Origin: Diplolepis rosae
Taxonomy: Eukaryota > Arthropoda > Insecta > Hymenoptera > Diplolepididae
Length of the DNA: 64,000 nt
Assembly: GCA_030998225.1 (NCBI GenBank)
Contig: JAPYXD010000700.1
Span: 1,674,001 to 1,738,000 of the forward strand
Reading direction: 5' to 3'
Below the pieces are notes generated by a model. The model did not search any database, had not been told where the DNA came from, and saw only the letters and a program-made list of their open reading frames with translations. The stretch's first letter is position 1. Each line of letters begins with the position of its first letter. The position numbers and the translations under genes are program-made. This document shows, piece by piece, positions 53,821-64,000 of this stretch.

Positions 53821-54139
53821 CAACCTTTTCATTCATACTTGAAGAAAATAATACAAATGTCTGGAGTGAAACTTACTTTTTCACAACACCTTTATTGAGA
53901 AATCCGATTTTCAATAGAGTATTTGTGAAAAATAATATTTTTCATCCCTTGTAATGCAGCATACTATTGTTATACCTGCGAGTTCTACAGCGGCAAAATC
54001 ATCCCAGCACCCTTCAATAATAGTAAATAATGTAATAATAATAAATAATAAAAGAAGCATGGTATTATGATTCAAAGCTAATATTTATTCAAAATAGGAT
54101 CCACTTAACTCAATACAACGTTTGGAACGATTAACCAAT

Positions 54140-55308
54140 TTATCCGTAGACTTTTTTAAACTCCGTTTTTGGGATGTTCTTTAGCACCTGTGTCACAGCT
54201 GCTTGAATGGTTGGAACGTCATCGTAAAAAGCTCCTTGCATTGCAGCTTTCAGTTTTGGGAACAGAAAATAGACACACGGTGATAGATCAGGCGGATACG
54301 GAGGGTGGTCGATGACACAAATCTGTTTTTTCATCAAAGATTCGTTGACTTTTTTGGTCTTGTGAGGTGGTGCATTTAACTGATGGGGAACAAAACGTGC
54401 ACAGACCTTTCTTTTACCCGAATCTTTAGTTAATATTGTGTAAATTGTACAGTAAGATGGATTTAATTCTTCTGCCAGCATTCTCACAGTCAAATTTGAA
54501 TGGATAGCGGTTTTTTTACGTACTTTTTACACTAATCAGCACGATTTGATGCTTCTGGTCGTCCAGGTCTTGGATCATCATTTAAATCGTTAAGGCCATT
54601 TTTAAATCGTGTGAACCACGTGTAAACTTGAGTACGATTCATTCAATCATCACCATAAACTTTTTTTAATAATTCGTAAGTCTCAGAATAGTATATTACG
54701 TGCCTAGGCGCACAATGAGGGTTATTGCACGACGAGCGACAATGCTAGCAGGAGATCGAAGCCAAGGCGTAATCGAGGCATAGGTGAGGCGTAGCCGAGA
54801 CGAAGCCGAGGCGCGATCAGTCCTGCGAGCATTGTCGCGAGTCTCGTAATTTCCCGAATGTGTGCATTGGTACGTATTCTATTTTATGTGACTTCGGTTC
54901 GTATACGAGTTTTTATGCGTAAACTCGAATCTAATCTACTATTGTAGTTGTTTGCGGCGCTAGTCATTACAATTGATATGTCAATACTAGTCCCGGCCAT
55001 TTTGATTTTATCGATCGTGTATAGTAGTAATGGATTTCAATAGACGTATGCGCAGTTCAAATGTACAAGGCTTTGCCAGTACGGTGCCAACGCTGTACGA
55101 AGAAGAAGAAGAATAAGAAGAAGATTGTGCTTTGTTGCATAGCTATAGGAGCATGCGCAGTTCAATTTTTACATTTCACTCCTCTGTAGCGCAATATACT
55201 ACATTGCGCTACTGTTAACTGTAGCGAAAAAACAAGTTTGCGCGCCGGTGGCACATAAAAGTTTTTACCGAGTTTAAAACAAAATTCAATATTTGCTCTT
55301 TGTTCCAT
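54140..55308 (-). pseudogene. Mariner transposase split by the interspersed repeat
   Basis: The N-terminus MEQRANIEFCFKLGKN is read from the ATG at 55308 to about 55261. Coding resumes after the repeat at 54686 with ETYELLKKVYGDD, then TWFTRFKNGLNDLNDDPRPG, and on to VPHQLNAPPHKTKKVNESLM and PPYPPDLSPCVYFLFPKLKA, ending with a stop at 54140. An internal deletion fuses VPHQL to NAPPHK, removing the first catalytic Asp region and the Asp before Asn in the DNAP motif. There are also several stops near 54530-54650. So the copy was already a mariner when the repeat landed in it. Confidence 0.8.
54687..55260 (+). repeat. Interspersed repeat, copy 3 of 3 (574 bp)
   Basis: It begins AATAGTATATTACGTGCCTA and ends GGCACATAAAA. 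It is inserted in a mariner transposase reading frame, which fixes its borders to within a few bases. It contains the GC-rich microrepeat block, the CAGTACGGTGCCAACGCTG segment, a GAAGAAGAAGAAGAAT run, and GCATGCGCAGTTCAATTTTT near the 3' end. Confidence 0.8.
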
Positions 55309-55916
55309 TATGTTTTTACGACATAACCACAAAAACTACTGTCATTGAAACATGCGTAATTTTGTGACCTGCCAACTGATTTGTTTGAACTTAGTTGAGC
55401 TTGAAAGAAGAAAAATGTACCTTTCTAACGCTGCCAATGTTTAATAGATGGCGCTACGTGTTCTATGATTTAAATTCAAAGTTCGGTTATGTTCAGATCA
55501 CACTGTGTATGCTATTGTTTTACGACTGCATAAGGGAAATACATTATACGTCAATGCCATTGGTAAATTGCGTAATTATTTATACAGCAGTAATCATAGA
55601 ATAATTAACATATCGACAGAGTATTTACGCAATCAGAACATGATATGATACGTTAAATATCGTTTAATTACTTAGTAATGAGTGATAAAGGAGAACGCTA
55701 TCCTGCACGTATGATAATAAGTAACCACATAATACCACATGTCAGTAACATGGTAACTAGGTGTACAGCTAGTTCTCAAATCACTCATTGAAAATGTTTG
55801 TCACCATTGAAGCTTTTCAATTATAGATCATCATTTACATATAACTAATCGTAGTATTATAAATCATAAATAATAATTATAATTTAAAAGGTTTAACGTT
55901 CGAACGAAATTCTTCA
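55309..55916. other. AT-rich sequence without recognised features
   Basis: The right end of the 55.3-kb mariner should lie at the start, but clear inverted ends were not found. No genes recognised. Confidence 0.3.
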
Positions 55917-56272
55917 TTAGAAAAAGGGAAATGACCAACCTCGGACTATGTAGAATTGTACTCGTATTTATTATTCTTGATAACTTTTCGATGACAATAT
56001 TTCTACCTCTTCAGAATCTTCAGATCATCAAAATTATTTGATTTGAAAATTTTTTTCTCTATATAAAACAAAATAAATTTATAAAAATGTTAAAATTAAT
56101 AAATATATAAATTTAATCAACAAATAAATATATTTTTTTTAACTTCATGTATTTATTAATTTTAACATTTTTATAAATTTATTTTGTTTTATATAGAGTA
56201 AACAAATTTTCAAATCAAATAATTTTGTACAATTCTACATAGTCCAAGGTTGGTCATTTCCCTTTTTCTAAT
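55917..56272. mobile_element. Foldback MITE, about 356 bp
   Basis: The outer arms TTAGAAAAAGGGAAATGACC through GACTATGTAGAATTGTAC are inverted at the right end (56225-56272). The inner arms ATTATTTGATTTGAAAATTT through ATAAATTTATAAAAATGTTA are inverted around 56110-56160. The left arm carries about 65 bp absent from the right arm (55970-56035). Non-coding. Confidence 0.7.
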
Positions 56273-57062
56273 AAATAATAATCAATTATAGAGCATAAAT
56301 TATACATAATTATAAACTATGAATAATTAGGTGGAATTGGGTCTCGGCACATTTCCACTTACTTGTTAACCAGAAGTAAAATTGGTTGTGGAGGTTGAAA
56401 GAGATAAGCAATAAACTCAATATCAAGTAGTGATGGTTCTGGATAAATAAATATAATAATGAGGAGTCGGTCGCGGTTTCTAACAGAACATGCAATTCAT
56501 CAAATTTGGTAGTCGCACGTGCCATTTACTAGATTCATATCAAGTACTTGCATTTATCACTTTTAGACGACCTACCTCTACTATTGAAAAAGTCAATTAT
56601 ATAAATATATATCCCAGGTTTACCTCTACTATCTGTAATTAGTTTCAAAACAAGTCGTGGTTATATAATTTACTTCTGAACCATCGTCAACGTTGGAAAC
56701 TGACAAGCTACTTTTCGGTGTGTGAAAACTAAGTATCGTTTTATTAAGTAGTAAAAGCTATCCAGAAATAGCAGTTGAAATGGAAATTTTTGAAGTATTA
56801 AAGTGTCATCGTACTTAGTCAATTTGTGAAATCGGGGAAACAGAATTAATTTGAAAGCAAGTGTTGATATCTGCTTAGTTCCCTACTACATACGAGTTAC
56901 GTAAGCGGGTAATTGGCCATACCAACAGGCAATATTGCATCCTTTACAACACTTCAGCTCTTGCGAAATTCATCTTTCTTTTGCAAACGCGCAGAGACGC
57001 AAAATCTTAAATATCCTGCAAAAATTTTCAGCTGGCTTTCAAAAATAAAAGATTTGAACGAC

Positions 57063-57098
<36 letters not shown>

Positions 57099-58954
57099 CC
57101 TTCTAATTTTAAAGGTACTCAAGTAATTCTTAGTTGTGTCGTTCCATAACCAAGAATTATACCAGTGTTTTATATTTAATTACCTGATAAACGTTGCATA
57201 ATATTATTTTTGTGAGCAACATGTGTCCCGTGGACTTGACAAATGACAAGGTTGAAATTGGAAACTTGATTCTGATTTATTTGCATTGAAGTCTCAGATT
57301 GAACCGGATTGATTTTCAACTGATTTGCATGGATGGAGATTTAAAAAGTTTTTCGGACTGGTTTAGGAACAGATTGTGGAATATCATGAAATAGCTCTGA
57401 TTCGATCGTATTAAATATCAATCTAAAATTTTCGCCAAAATTTCTTAATATCATCAAACAATATTTAGGAAGTTTTTCTTTTTGAACTGTCAGAGTTTAT
57501 TTGCACTCTAATAAAAAAATTATATGTACGGTGAGTTATTTATTTTGAGGTATCGAAATACATAGCATAATACGTAAAAACCTACACCCTGGAGGTGGGG
57601 GTGCATTCGAAATTTCAAATGGCAACCTTTATTTTTTATTGCAAATTCGGATTCTACATTTAAAAATACCAAAGTTTTATTTCAAAATTTAATTTGAAAA
57701 ACAAATTTTTTCACCCAACATACTTAGGGTAAATACTTATACTTATTTGAAGTGAGTATTTGAAGTTGAAACTAAGACACTTATTTGAATCGGCGGGGCA
57801 CCTCAAATTATTTAAAAATTAATTTTCCACTTATTTAAAATCTAACAGTTCTTCTTGACTGATATACTTAACCTGTAGATTTTAAGCTTACTGTAAAAAA
57901 CAACAAAAAATAGATAGTAACTGAAAAATGTAAAATGATCAATTGCATTTCAATGTCCTGAAGCAACTCTTCGCTGTTTGATCTTAGTTCAGATAAAATA
58001 ACGATTTTTAATTATTTCCTTTTTATCTTTTGTCAAGATAGGAGGAACTCAAACTTACGTTTGATGGACTAACCTTGAACGGTGAATCACACACGCCGCA
58101 GAATTAACCACCCTTATTTATTATTTTTGATTAAAACGTGATTAATTATTATTTCGAGTTCAAACAGTCCACAATCAGAACTATAATCACCGAGAAATTT
58201 TTACTAACGTTATGTCAATCATTTCTACCTGCAGTTCTAGAGCGGTGATCTAATCGATTTTCTGTCCTCATGTCTGTCTTTTAAACATAATTCCAGAGTG
58301 AATTGTCGCTGTTTAATATGGTTTCTTTCTAAATCATTTAATCTCTTAGTTTAACAGTAATATCCATTTAATAACTAACTGCTATCGATACATTTATTAA
58401 TAAGCACTATTAGATTACATTAGGTCTTCTGAGGAAGCTGACACAACAAAATGTAAATTTTTAGTCTTTCAATTCTCAATCTGTGAGATGAATAATGGAA
58501 ATCACGATACAAAGATCTACCAATATTCTAAATGGTCAAGCAAGCTTCGTAAGGAGGTGATATATTCGTGCCCTTTCCCGACGTAAGCAATCTGACTGAC
58601 AGCCTATGCACATTTATGAGTTTGCGCGATTGATGCTTTACCCCATGCAGACAAAAAAAGTGTGCGAGAAGAGTATTATGCTTTCAATAGTTTATTTCTG
58701 TTAATTATATATATATTTCTGTGTATTAAGTGAAATGTATGTAGGTCGTATATAGTTGAAATATTAACATTAATAACATTAATATTAATAGTGCAATTTT
58801 CACAATTTCGCTGTATGTATGTGTACTTTACACTTCCCTTTATTTTTTCATCAAAATTAAAACAAAATACTCACTCATGATTCTCCAGATACAATTGTCT
58901 TTACTTTTTACAAATGCTTACAAAAATGAACATTATTTACGTTTTGATATAACC
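56273..58954. other. AT-rich sequence; (CT)16 microsatellite at 57065-57096
   Basis: A perfect CT dinucleotide run of about 32 bp at 57065-57096. Elsewhere no gene, LTR or inverted ends were recognised. Confidence 0.5.
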
Positions 58955-59304
58955 TCATACCACCTCATACCGTTGAGTGAAGATAGGTATAGAGGAGACA
59001 TCGAGGGCGTTTGAATGGTCCAAACCTTGCGGGGAAAGACGCTAGGGGTAGGTAAAGTTCCAAACCCCAACACGGGGATCGACACTTTCGAAAATCGCCA
59101 AAATCTCACGGATAAGAAGTAAGTTGTAGGAGTAAGGCCCAAACTTGTGTTAGAGAGTCTGCTGTATTCGTGATGGGTCAGGTAGTCCTCGTCAATTCAA
59201 CCCTAGCTTGTCGACAAGATTTTACAAAATAGGTTTTTACCTCTTTTCCTTCTACTTCGCTCTTTACTAGTCTTTTCCTAAGATCAGATATATATTTTAA
59301 AAAT

Positions 59305-60860
59305 ATATATGGGTCATTACATGGGAGATTTACAGTCAAATTTTGTTTTTCGACGAGACGTTTTTTTTGTCTTTTTACTTCGAAAATAATTGACACGTAT
59401 TTTTTTTTTCAATGTGATACTTGAAAATTTCGAGATATAATTTTTTTAAATTTGGCACTCGGGAAAATTTTTTTTTTTCCAACAGCTCACTGTAAAAGCA
59501 GTTTTGAATATAAAATGTAACCCTTGCACTTGAAATGCGCGAAACAGTACAAGCTTTCAAAAAAGTTATAGCACACATCTCGTTGTTTTTTTTGTAATAA
59601 CAATATAGTACATTTTTATAAACAATTGAATTTTTTTTTAATTTGGGACTAATTTTTTTCCTTTTTTCTTGTTTCTAAATCTTTGTTGAAGTTTTTTCAA
59701 TATACAGGCCAAATTTTGGAATGGAAAAATGAAAACTGTAGGTGTAATTAATTTATAAAATCTGTCTTGCGCGTTGCAACGAGCGAGCTCACACGCTGCA
59801 ACTACGCTTAAGCTTGATTAGGCATGCTCTGACTCGAAGCACGTGTGGCAGTGAATGCAGTGACCGCTGTTTTAGATTTTTGTAAATGTTCCTCAAGTGT
59901 TCACCTATTTCAAATTAATACAGAAATGGCATGCTCTCGATTTAAACATGTCTGCTGAAATCTGTGTAATAAAAAAAATCATAGTGGAAAAAAGCAAAAA
60001 AAAAATTTTGCGTCTTAAGTGTATCATTTAGAGTAATTTTATCGTAAAACTTCACTTATCAATTCATCATTATAACTAATGATTCGTTTTGAAATAGTCT
60101 ACGCACAATTTTGAATGTACTTACAACAAAAATCTTCCATCTCCATTTCATCTGCTTCTATTCTGCATTGTGTACAATGAACATCATCCGGTTTAAAAAT
60201 TTTCAATTTTTCAAGTATCGAGGACGAAACGCGACGCAATTTTTTTTTTTTTTTGCTTTATCCCACTATGATTTTTTTTATTAAACAGATTGCAGCAGAC
60301 ATGTTTAAATCGAGAGCTTGGCATTTCTGTATTAATTTGAAATAGGTGAACACTTGAGGAACATTCATAGAAATTTGAAACAGCGGTCACTGCATTCACT
60401 GCCACACGTGCTTCGAGTCCGAGCATGCCTAAACAAGCTTAAGCGTAGCTGCAGCGTGCGAGCTCGCTCGTTGCAACGCGCAAGACAGATTTTATGAATT
60501 AATTACACCTACAGTATTCATTTTTCCATTCCAAAATTTGGCCTGTATATTGAAAAAACTTCAACAAAGATTTAGAAACAAGAAAATCGGAAAAAAATTA
60601 GTTCCAAATTAAAAAAAAATTCAATTGTTTATAAAAATGTACTATATTGTTATTACAAAAAAAATAACGAACAGTGAGCTGATGGAAAAAAAAAAAATTT
60701 CCCGAGTGCCAAACTTACAAAAATTATATCTCGAAATTTTCAAGTATCACATTGAAAAAAAAATACGTGTCGATTATTTTCGAAGTAAAAAGGCAAAAAA
60801 AATGTTTCGTCGAAAAAAAAATGTTGACTGTAAATCTCCCATGAAATGACCCATATATAT
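59305..60860. mobile_element. Second-level palindrome inside the left arm, 1.55 kb
   Basis: Arms 59312-60014 and 60233-60856, starting GGGTCATTACATGGGAGATT and matching throughout apart from small gaps, with a spacer of about 215 bp (60015-60232). Flanked by ATATATAT on both sides. The right arm of the outer palindrome reads straight through the corresponding AT-rich site near 63390. Confidence 0.75.
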
Positions 60861-61470
60861 ATAAATAAAATAATATATAAAATATTTTATATCATAAATT
60901 TTATAATATATATATATATATATATAAAATATTTTATATTATAAATTTTGTAGTATAATATATAAAAGAATATATATATAAATATTAAATATATATAAAA
61001 GAACAATGTATTGAAATTAACAATTTTTTTTTTGAAATTTATTGCATATTTATTGACAAATTGTTTTCAATATTCTTTCATTATCTTGATTACAATAATG
61101 AAGACATACAGAAAATGGAAATAAATTATCAATGATGATATTTTGAAAGTTTAATATTCATACAATATAATTTTCGTTTATACAATACGGTTACAAAGTT
61201 AATATTATTCTTTATAGGGATACAATAATAATTGCTTATTTAAAGAAATTGACAATTCTCAGAGAAATTAAAATTTTAAAAAAGTATTGCTCTTAATATA
61301 TAATAATTTATTAGAGAATGTAAATGACCAACTTCAGATCTGAAGTTATTTTATAGACTTTGACAGTAAGATAGGCGAAAGGGCTCTTTTACGAGTACTT
61401 ATCAATTACTGTAAAGCAGCATCGTAATTATAAAGAACCATCTCTTCGATCGTCATCTATTCTGATTATA

Positions 61471-61618
61471 AGGGTGGAGTCCCATGACAGCGTAAAACGC
61501 AAAGCAGAAAACGCACAGCAAATCACAGGATAATTTTGAGAAGTCAGACTTCTAAAGGTGTTTAGTGATTGGCCGTGCGTTTTCTGCTTTGCGTTTTACG
61601 TTGCCATGGGACGCCACC
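61471..61618. mobile_element. Small TIR element, about 147 bp, TA target
   Basis: The ends AGGGTGGAGTCCCATGACAG and, from the right, AGGGTGGCGTCCCATGGCAA form arms of about 48 bp that also share CGTAAAACGCAAAGCAGAAA. TA lies on each side. The opposite arm (62837-62850) has the empty site, reading GATTTATAATC without the element. Confidence 0.8.
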
Positions 61619-63364
61619 CTAAATCTCAAATCCACCTATCTGTAGGTGCAAAGTATAGGCGTTATGAAAGAATTTTACAAAGGATTAGTAAAATCTTAAC
61701 TTAGTTTTCAGATCTACAGAATTATGACATGAATGAATATTATTATTTGTACAAATACATCAATATTTTTCTTTGAATTTAAAAAATTTGATTGTAAACT
61801 AATTCCTGAAAATTATCTGACTTATTTCAATTAATTCAATGTAATTTAATCGATAGAATATATTCAATAAAAAATAAATGATTTTCCTTCTACTTTGTTC
61901 TTTACTTGTCTTTTCCTAAGATCGGAAGATACCACGGTCGGGCTTTTTTTTACAAAACAAAAATAAAAAATGAATCATTTTAACTTTATTGCATCTTTAC
62001 TATACATTAATTGAAATAATTAATTGAAATATAGGGATACAATAATAATTGCTTTTTTAAAGAAATTTACAATTCTCAGAGAAATTAAAATTAAAACAAA
62101 TTATTGCTCTTAATAGATAATAATTTCTCTATATAATAATATAATAATAATGTAGATATCTATATAATGATTTGTCTCATGTAGAATATCATTTGGTCGT
62201 TGAATAACTTTCGTTATCATATAATAATTTAATTACTGTACTTTAACTTGACACCCATGTAAAATATTATAATTATTGCTTGATACCACACCGCTATTTT
62301 ATATTCCAATTTTTCATAAATAAATTAAAAGAAGATCTTTTATGTCCAGGAAATTAGCACCGCCATTTTGTTTTAAAAAAAAACAAAAGCTGTGCTGAAT
62401 TGCGATAAGTTTGTAATGAATTTTGACGCAATTTTTGAAAAAAATAAAAATTAGGACCCAAATTTCGAAAAACGTTTTTTTACCAGCACCACCATTTTGT
62501 TTTTTTTGTGAATATCTTCATTTTTTCAAAATATAAATCCGATCTTAAGAAAAGACAAATAAAGAACAAAGTAGAAGGAAATTCATTTATTTTTTATTGA
62601 ATATATTCTATCGATTAAATTCCATTGAATTAATTGAAATAAGTCAGATAATTTACAGGAAATAGTTTACAATCAAATTTTTTAAATTCAAAGAAAAATA
62701 TTGATGTATTTGTACAAATAATAATGTTCATTCATGTCATAATTCTGTAGATCTGAAAACTAAGTTAAGATTTTATTAATCCCTTGTAGAAATTCTTTCA
62801 TAACGCCTATACTTTGCACCTACAGATAGGTGGATTTGAGATTTATAATCTGAATAGATGACAATCAAAGAGATGGTTCTTTATAATTACGATGCTGCTT
62901 TACAGTAATTGATAAGTACTCGTAAAAGAGCCCTTTCGCCTATCTTACTGTCAAAGTCTATAAAATAACTTCAGATCTGAATAATAAATCTAATAAATTA
63001 TTATTTATTAAGAGGAATACTTTGTTTTAATTTTAATTTCTCTGAGAATTACAAATTTCTTTAAAAAAGCAATTATTATTGTATCCCTATAGAGAATAAT
63101 ATTAATTTTGTAACCGTATTGTAGAAACGAAAATTATATTGTAAGAATATTAAACTTTCAAAATATCATCATTGATAATTTATTTCCATTTTCTGTATGT
63201 CTTCATTATTGTAAACAAGATAATGAAAGAATATTGAAAACAATTTGTCAATAAATATGTAATAAATTTAAAAAAAAAATTGTTAATTTCAATACATTGT
63301 TCTTTTATATATATTTAATATTTATATATTATAATACAAAATTTATAATATAAAATATTTTATA

Positions 63365-63395
<31 letters not shown>

Positions 63396-63725
63396 TTAAA
63401 ATATATATCCGATCTTAGGAAAAGACTACTAAAGAGCGAAGTAGAAGGAAAAGAGGTAAAAACCTATTTTGTAAAATCTTGTCGACAAGCTAGGGTTGAA
63501 TTGACGAGGACTACCTGACCCATCACGAATACAGCAGACTCTAACACAAGTTTGGGCCTTACTCCTACAACTTACTTCTTATCCGTGAGATTTTGGCGAT
63601 TTTCGAAAGTGTCGATCCCCGTGTTGGGGTTTGGAACTTTACCTACCCCTGGCGTCTTTCCCCGCAAGGTTTGAACTATTCAATCGCCCTCGATGTCACC
63701 TCTATACCTATCTTCACTCAACGCT

Positions 63726-64000
63726 CATACTAAATACTCTGACATTACCTCTTGACAACAACGTTCTCACTCGCACATATTTTGCAAGACAAAAGGAGAT
63801 AGAAGCACTTGCGTACTACCCATCAGGTTTGCGAAGGTAAAATACCTAACGTAATTTACATGGTTTTCTACACGTAATTTACTATGTATATCACGTAAAG
63901 GTTTTCTATATGTAATTTACGTATATGCTAGACTTAACGTTTTGGCGGGCGCGCAAGCTAACCTAATTTTTGTGTATCGTTTGCGAATCTTGTCATTTCG
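63726..64000. other. No recognised features
   Basis: The word ACGTAATTTAC and close variants recur at 63850, 63874 and 63914, hinting at a short degenerate repeat. No gene seen before the window ends. Confidence 0.3.

Larger units (their letters stand above)
58955..63725. mobile_element. Nested palindrome: giant non-coding foldback, 4.8 kb
   Basis: The outer arms (58966-59305 against 63395-63725) start GTTGAGTGAAGATAGGTATA. They continue as 60860-61930 against 62530-63395, giving arms of about 1.3 kb around a loop of about 600 bp. The left arm is interrupted at 59305-60860 by a second palindrome and at 61471-61618 by a third, both absent from the right arm. The word GATCTTAGGAAAAGACTAGT followed by AAAGAGCGAAGTAGAAGGAA occurs four times, at the inner and outer arm junctions. 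No protein-coding frame. It could be a foldback transposon or a recent inverted duplication. Confidence 0.75.

Noticed and set aside
63631..63840. Small frame at the right end of the palindrome
   Set aside because: The inverted copy in the other arm does not keep the frame, so it is not conserved as protein.
1..64000. tRNA genes
   Set aside because: I saw no sequence with both A and B boxes in a foldable cloverleaf; tRNA-like words were primer-binding sites of LTR elements.

Overview
This window looks like a repeat-rich stretch of an AT-rich arthropod, probably insect, nuclear genome. It has spliced coding exons with GT/AG borders, class II transposons of insect type (mariner, Tc1, piggyBac, hAT), Ty3/gypsy and Ty1/copia LTR elements, and very many foldback (inverted-repeat) elements. 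Nothing is organised like a bacterial operon. The order of the host cannot be fixed from the sequence alone.

The only clear host gene is a minus-strand tetraspanin in three exons: 43257-42889, 41659-41224 and, by phase match, 28501-28215. It gives a 363-residue protein with four membrane segments, a CCG-containing large extracellular loop and a long cytoplasmic tail. Intron 1 is 1.2 kb. Intron 2 is about 12.7 kb and is filled with mobile DNA: a TTAA-flanked element with piggyBac-type ends that carries a copia element, a minisatellite, a nearly intact mariner and a foldback element.

Region by region. 1-1800: 5' part of a minus-strand gypsy element (Gag start, primer-binding site, LTR). 2787-3966: three small plus-strand reading frames, one with a dsRNA-binding domain plus a CCHC knuckle, followed at 4389-5162 by a polypurine tract and an LTR. 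6.0-6.4 kb: a foldback with hammerhead-like motifs. 6.9-11.2 kb: a decayed piggyBac element with repeats on both sides, interrupted by an LTR relic and a 210-bp hAT-like foldback. 11.6-19.0 kb: a long minus-strand gypsy element with a truncated 3' LTR. 19.0-22.2 kb: a GC-rich repeat block and a foldback with a mariner inside one arm. 22.4-23.7 kb: an interspersed repeat inserted into a hAT/ZBED-like transposase relic. 24.7-27.9 kb: a 2.7-kb foldback plus a deleted mariner. 28.2-43.3 kb: the tetraspanin gene. 43.8-55.3 kb: Tc1, a 5S-rRNA-like fragment, mariners, two further copies of the interspersed repeat, and an LTR-like promoter followed by an array of small hairpins. 55.9-63.7 kb: foldbacks, ending in a 4.8-kb nested palindrome.

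Every autonomous transposon here is broken by stops, frameshifts or deletions. The window is useful for relative dating because several insertions have their empty site in the opposite arm of a palindrome. The least expected structures are the hairpin array at 52969-53375, whose stems covary while the GGAA loop is kept, the dsRNA-binding/zinc-knuckle small-ORF cluster, and the nested palindromes at 58955-63725.
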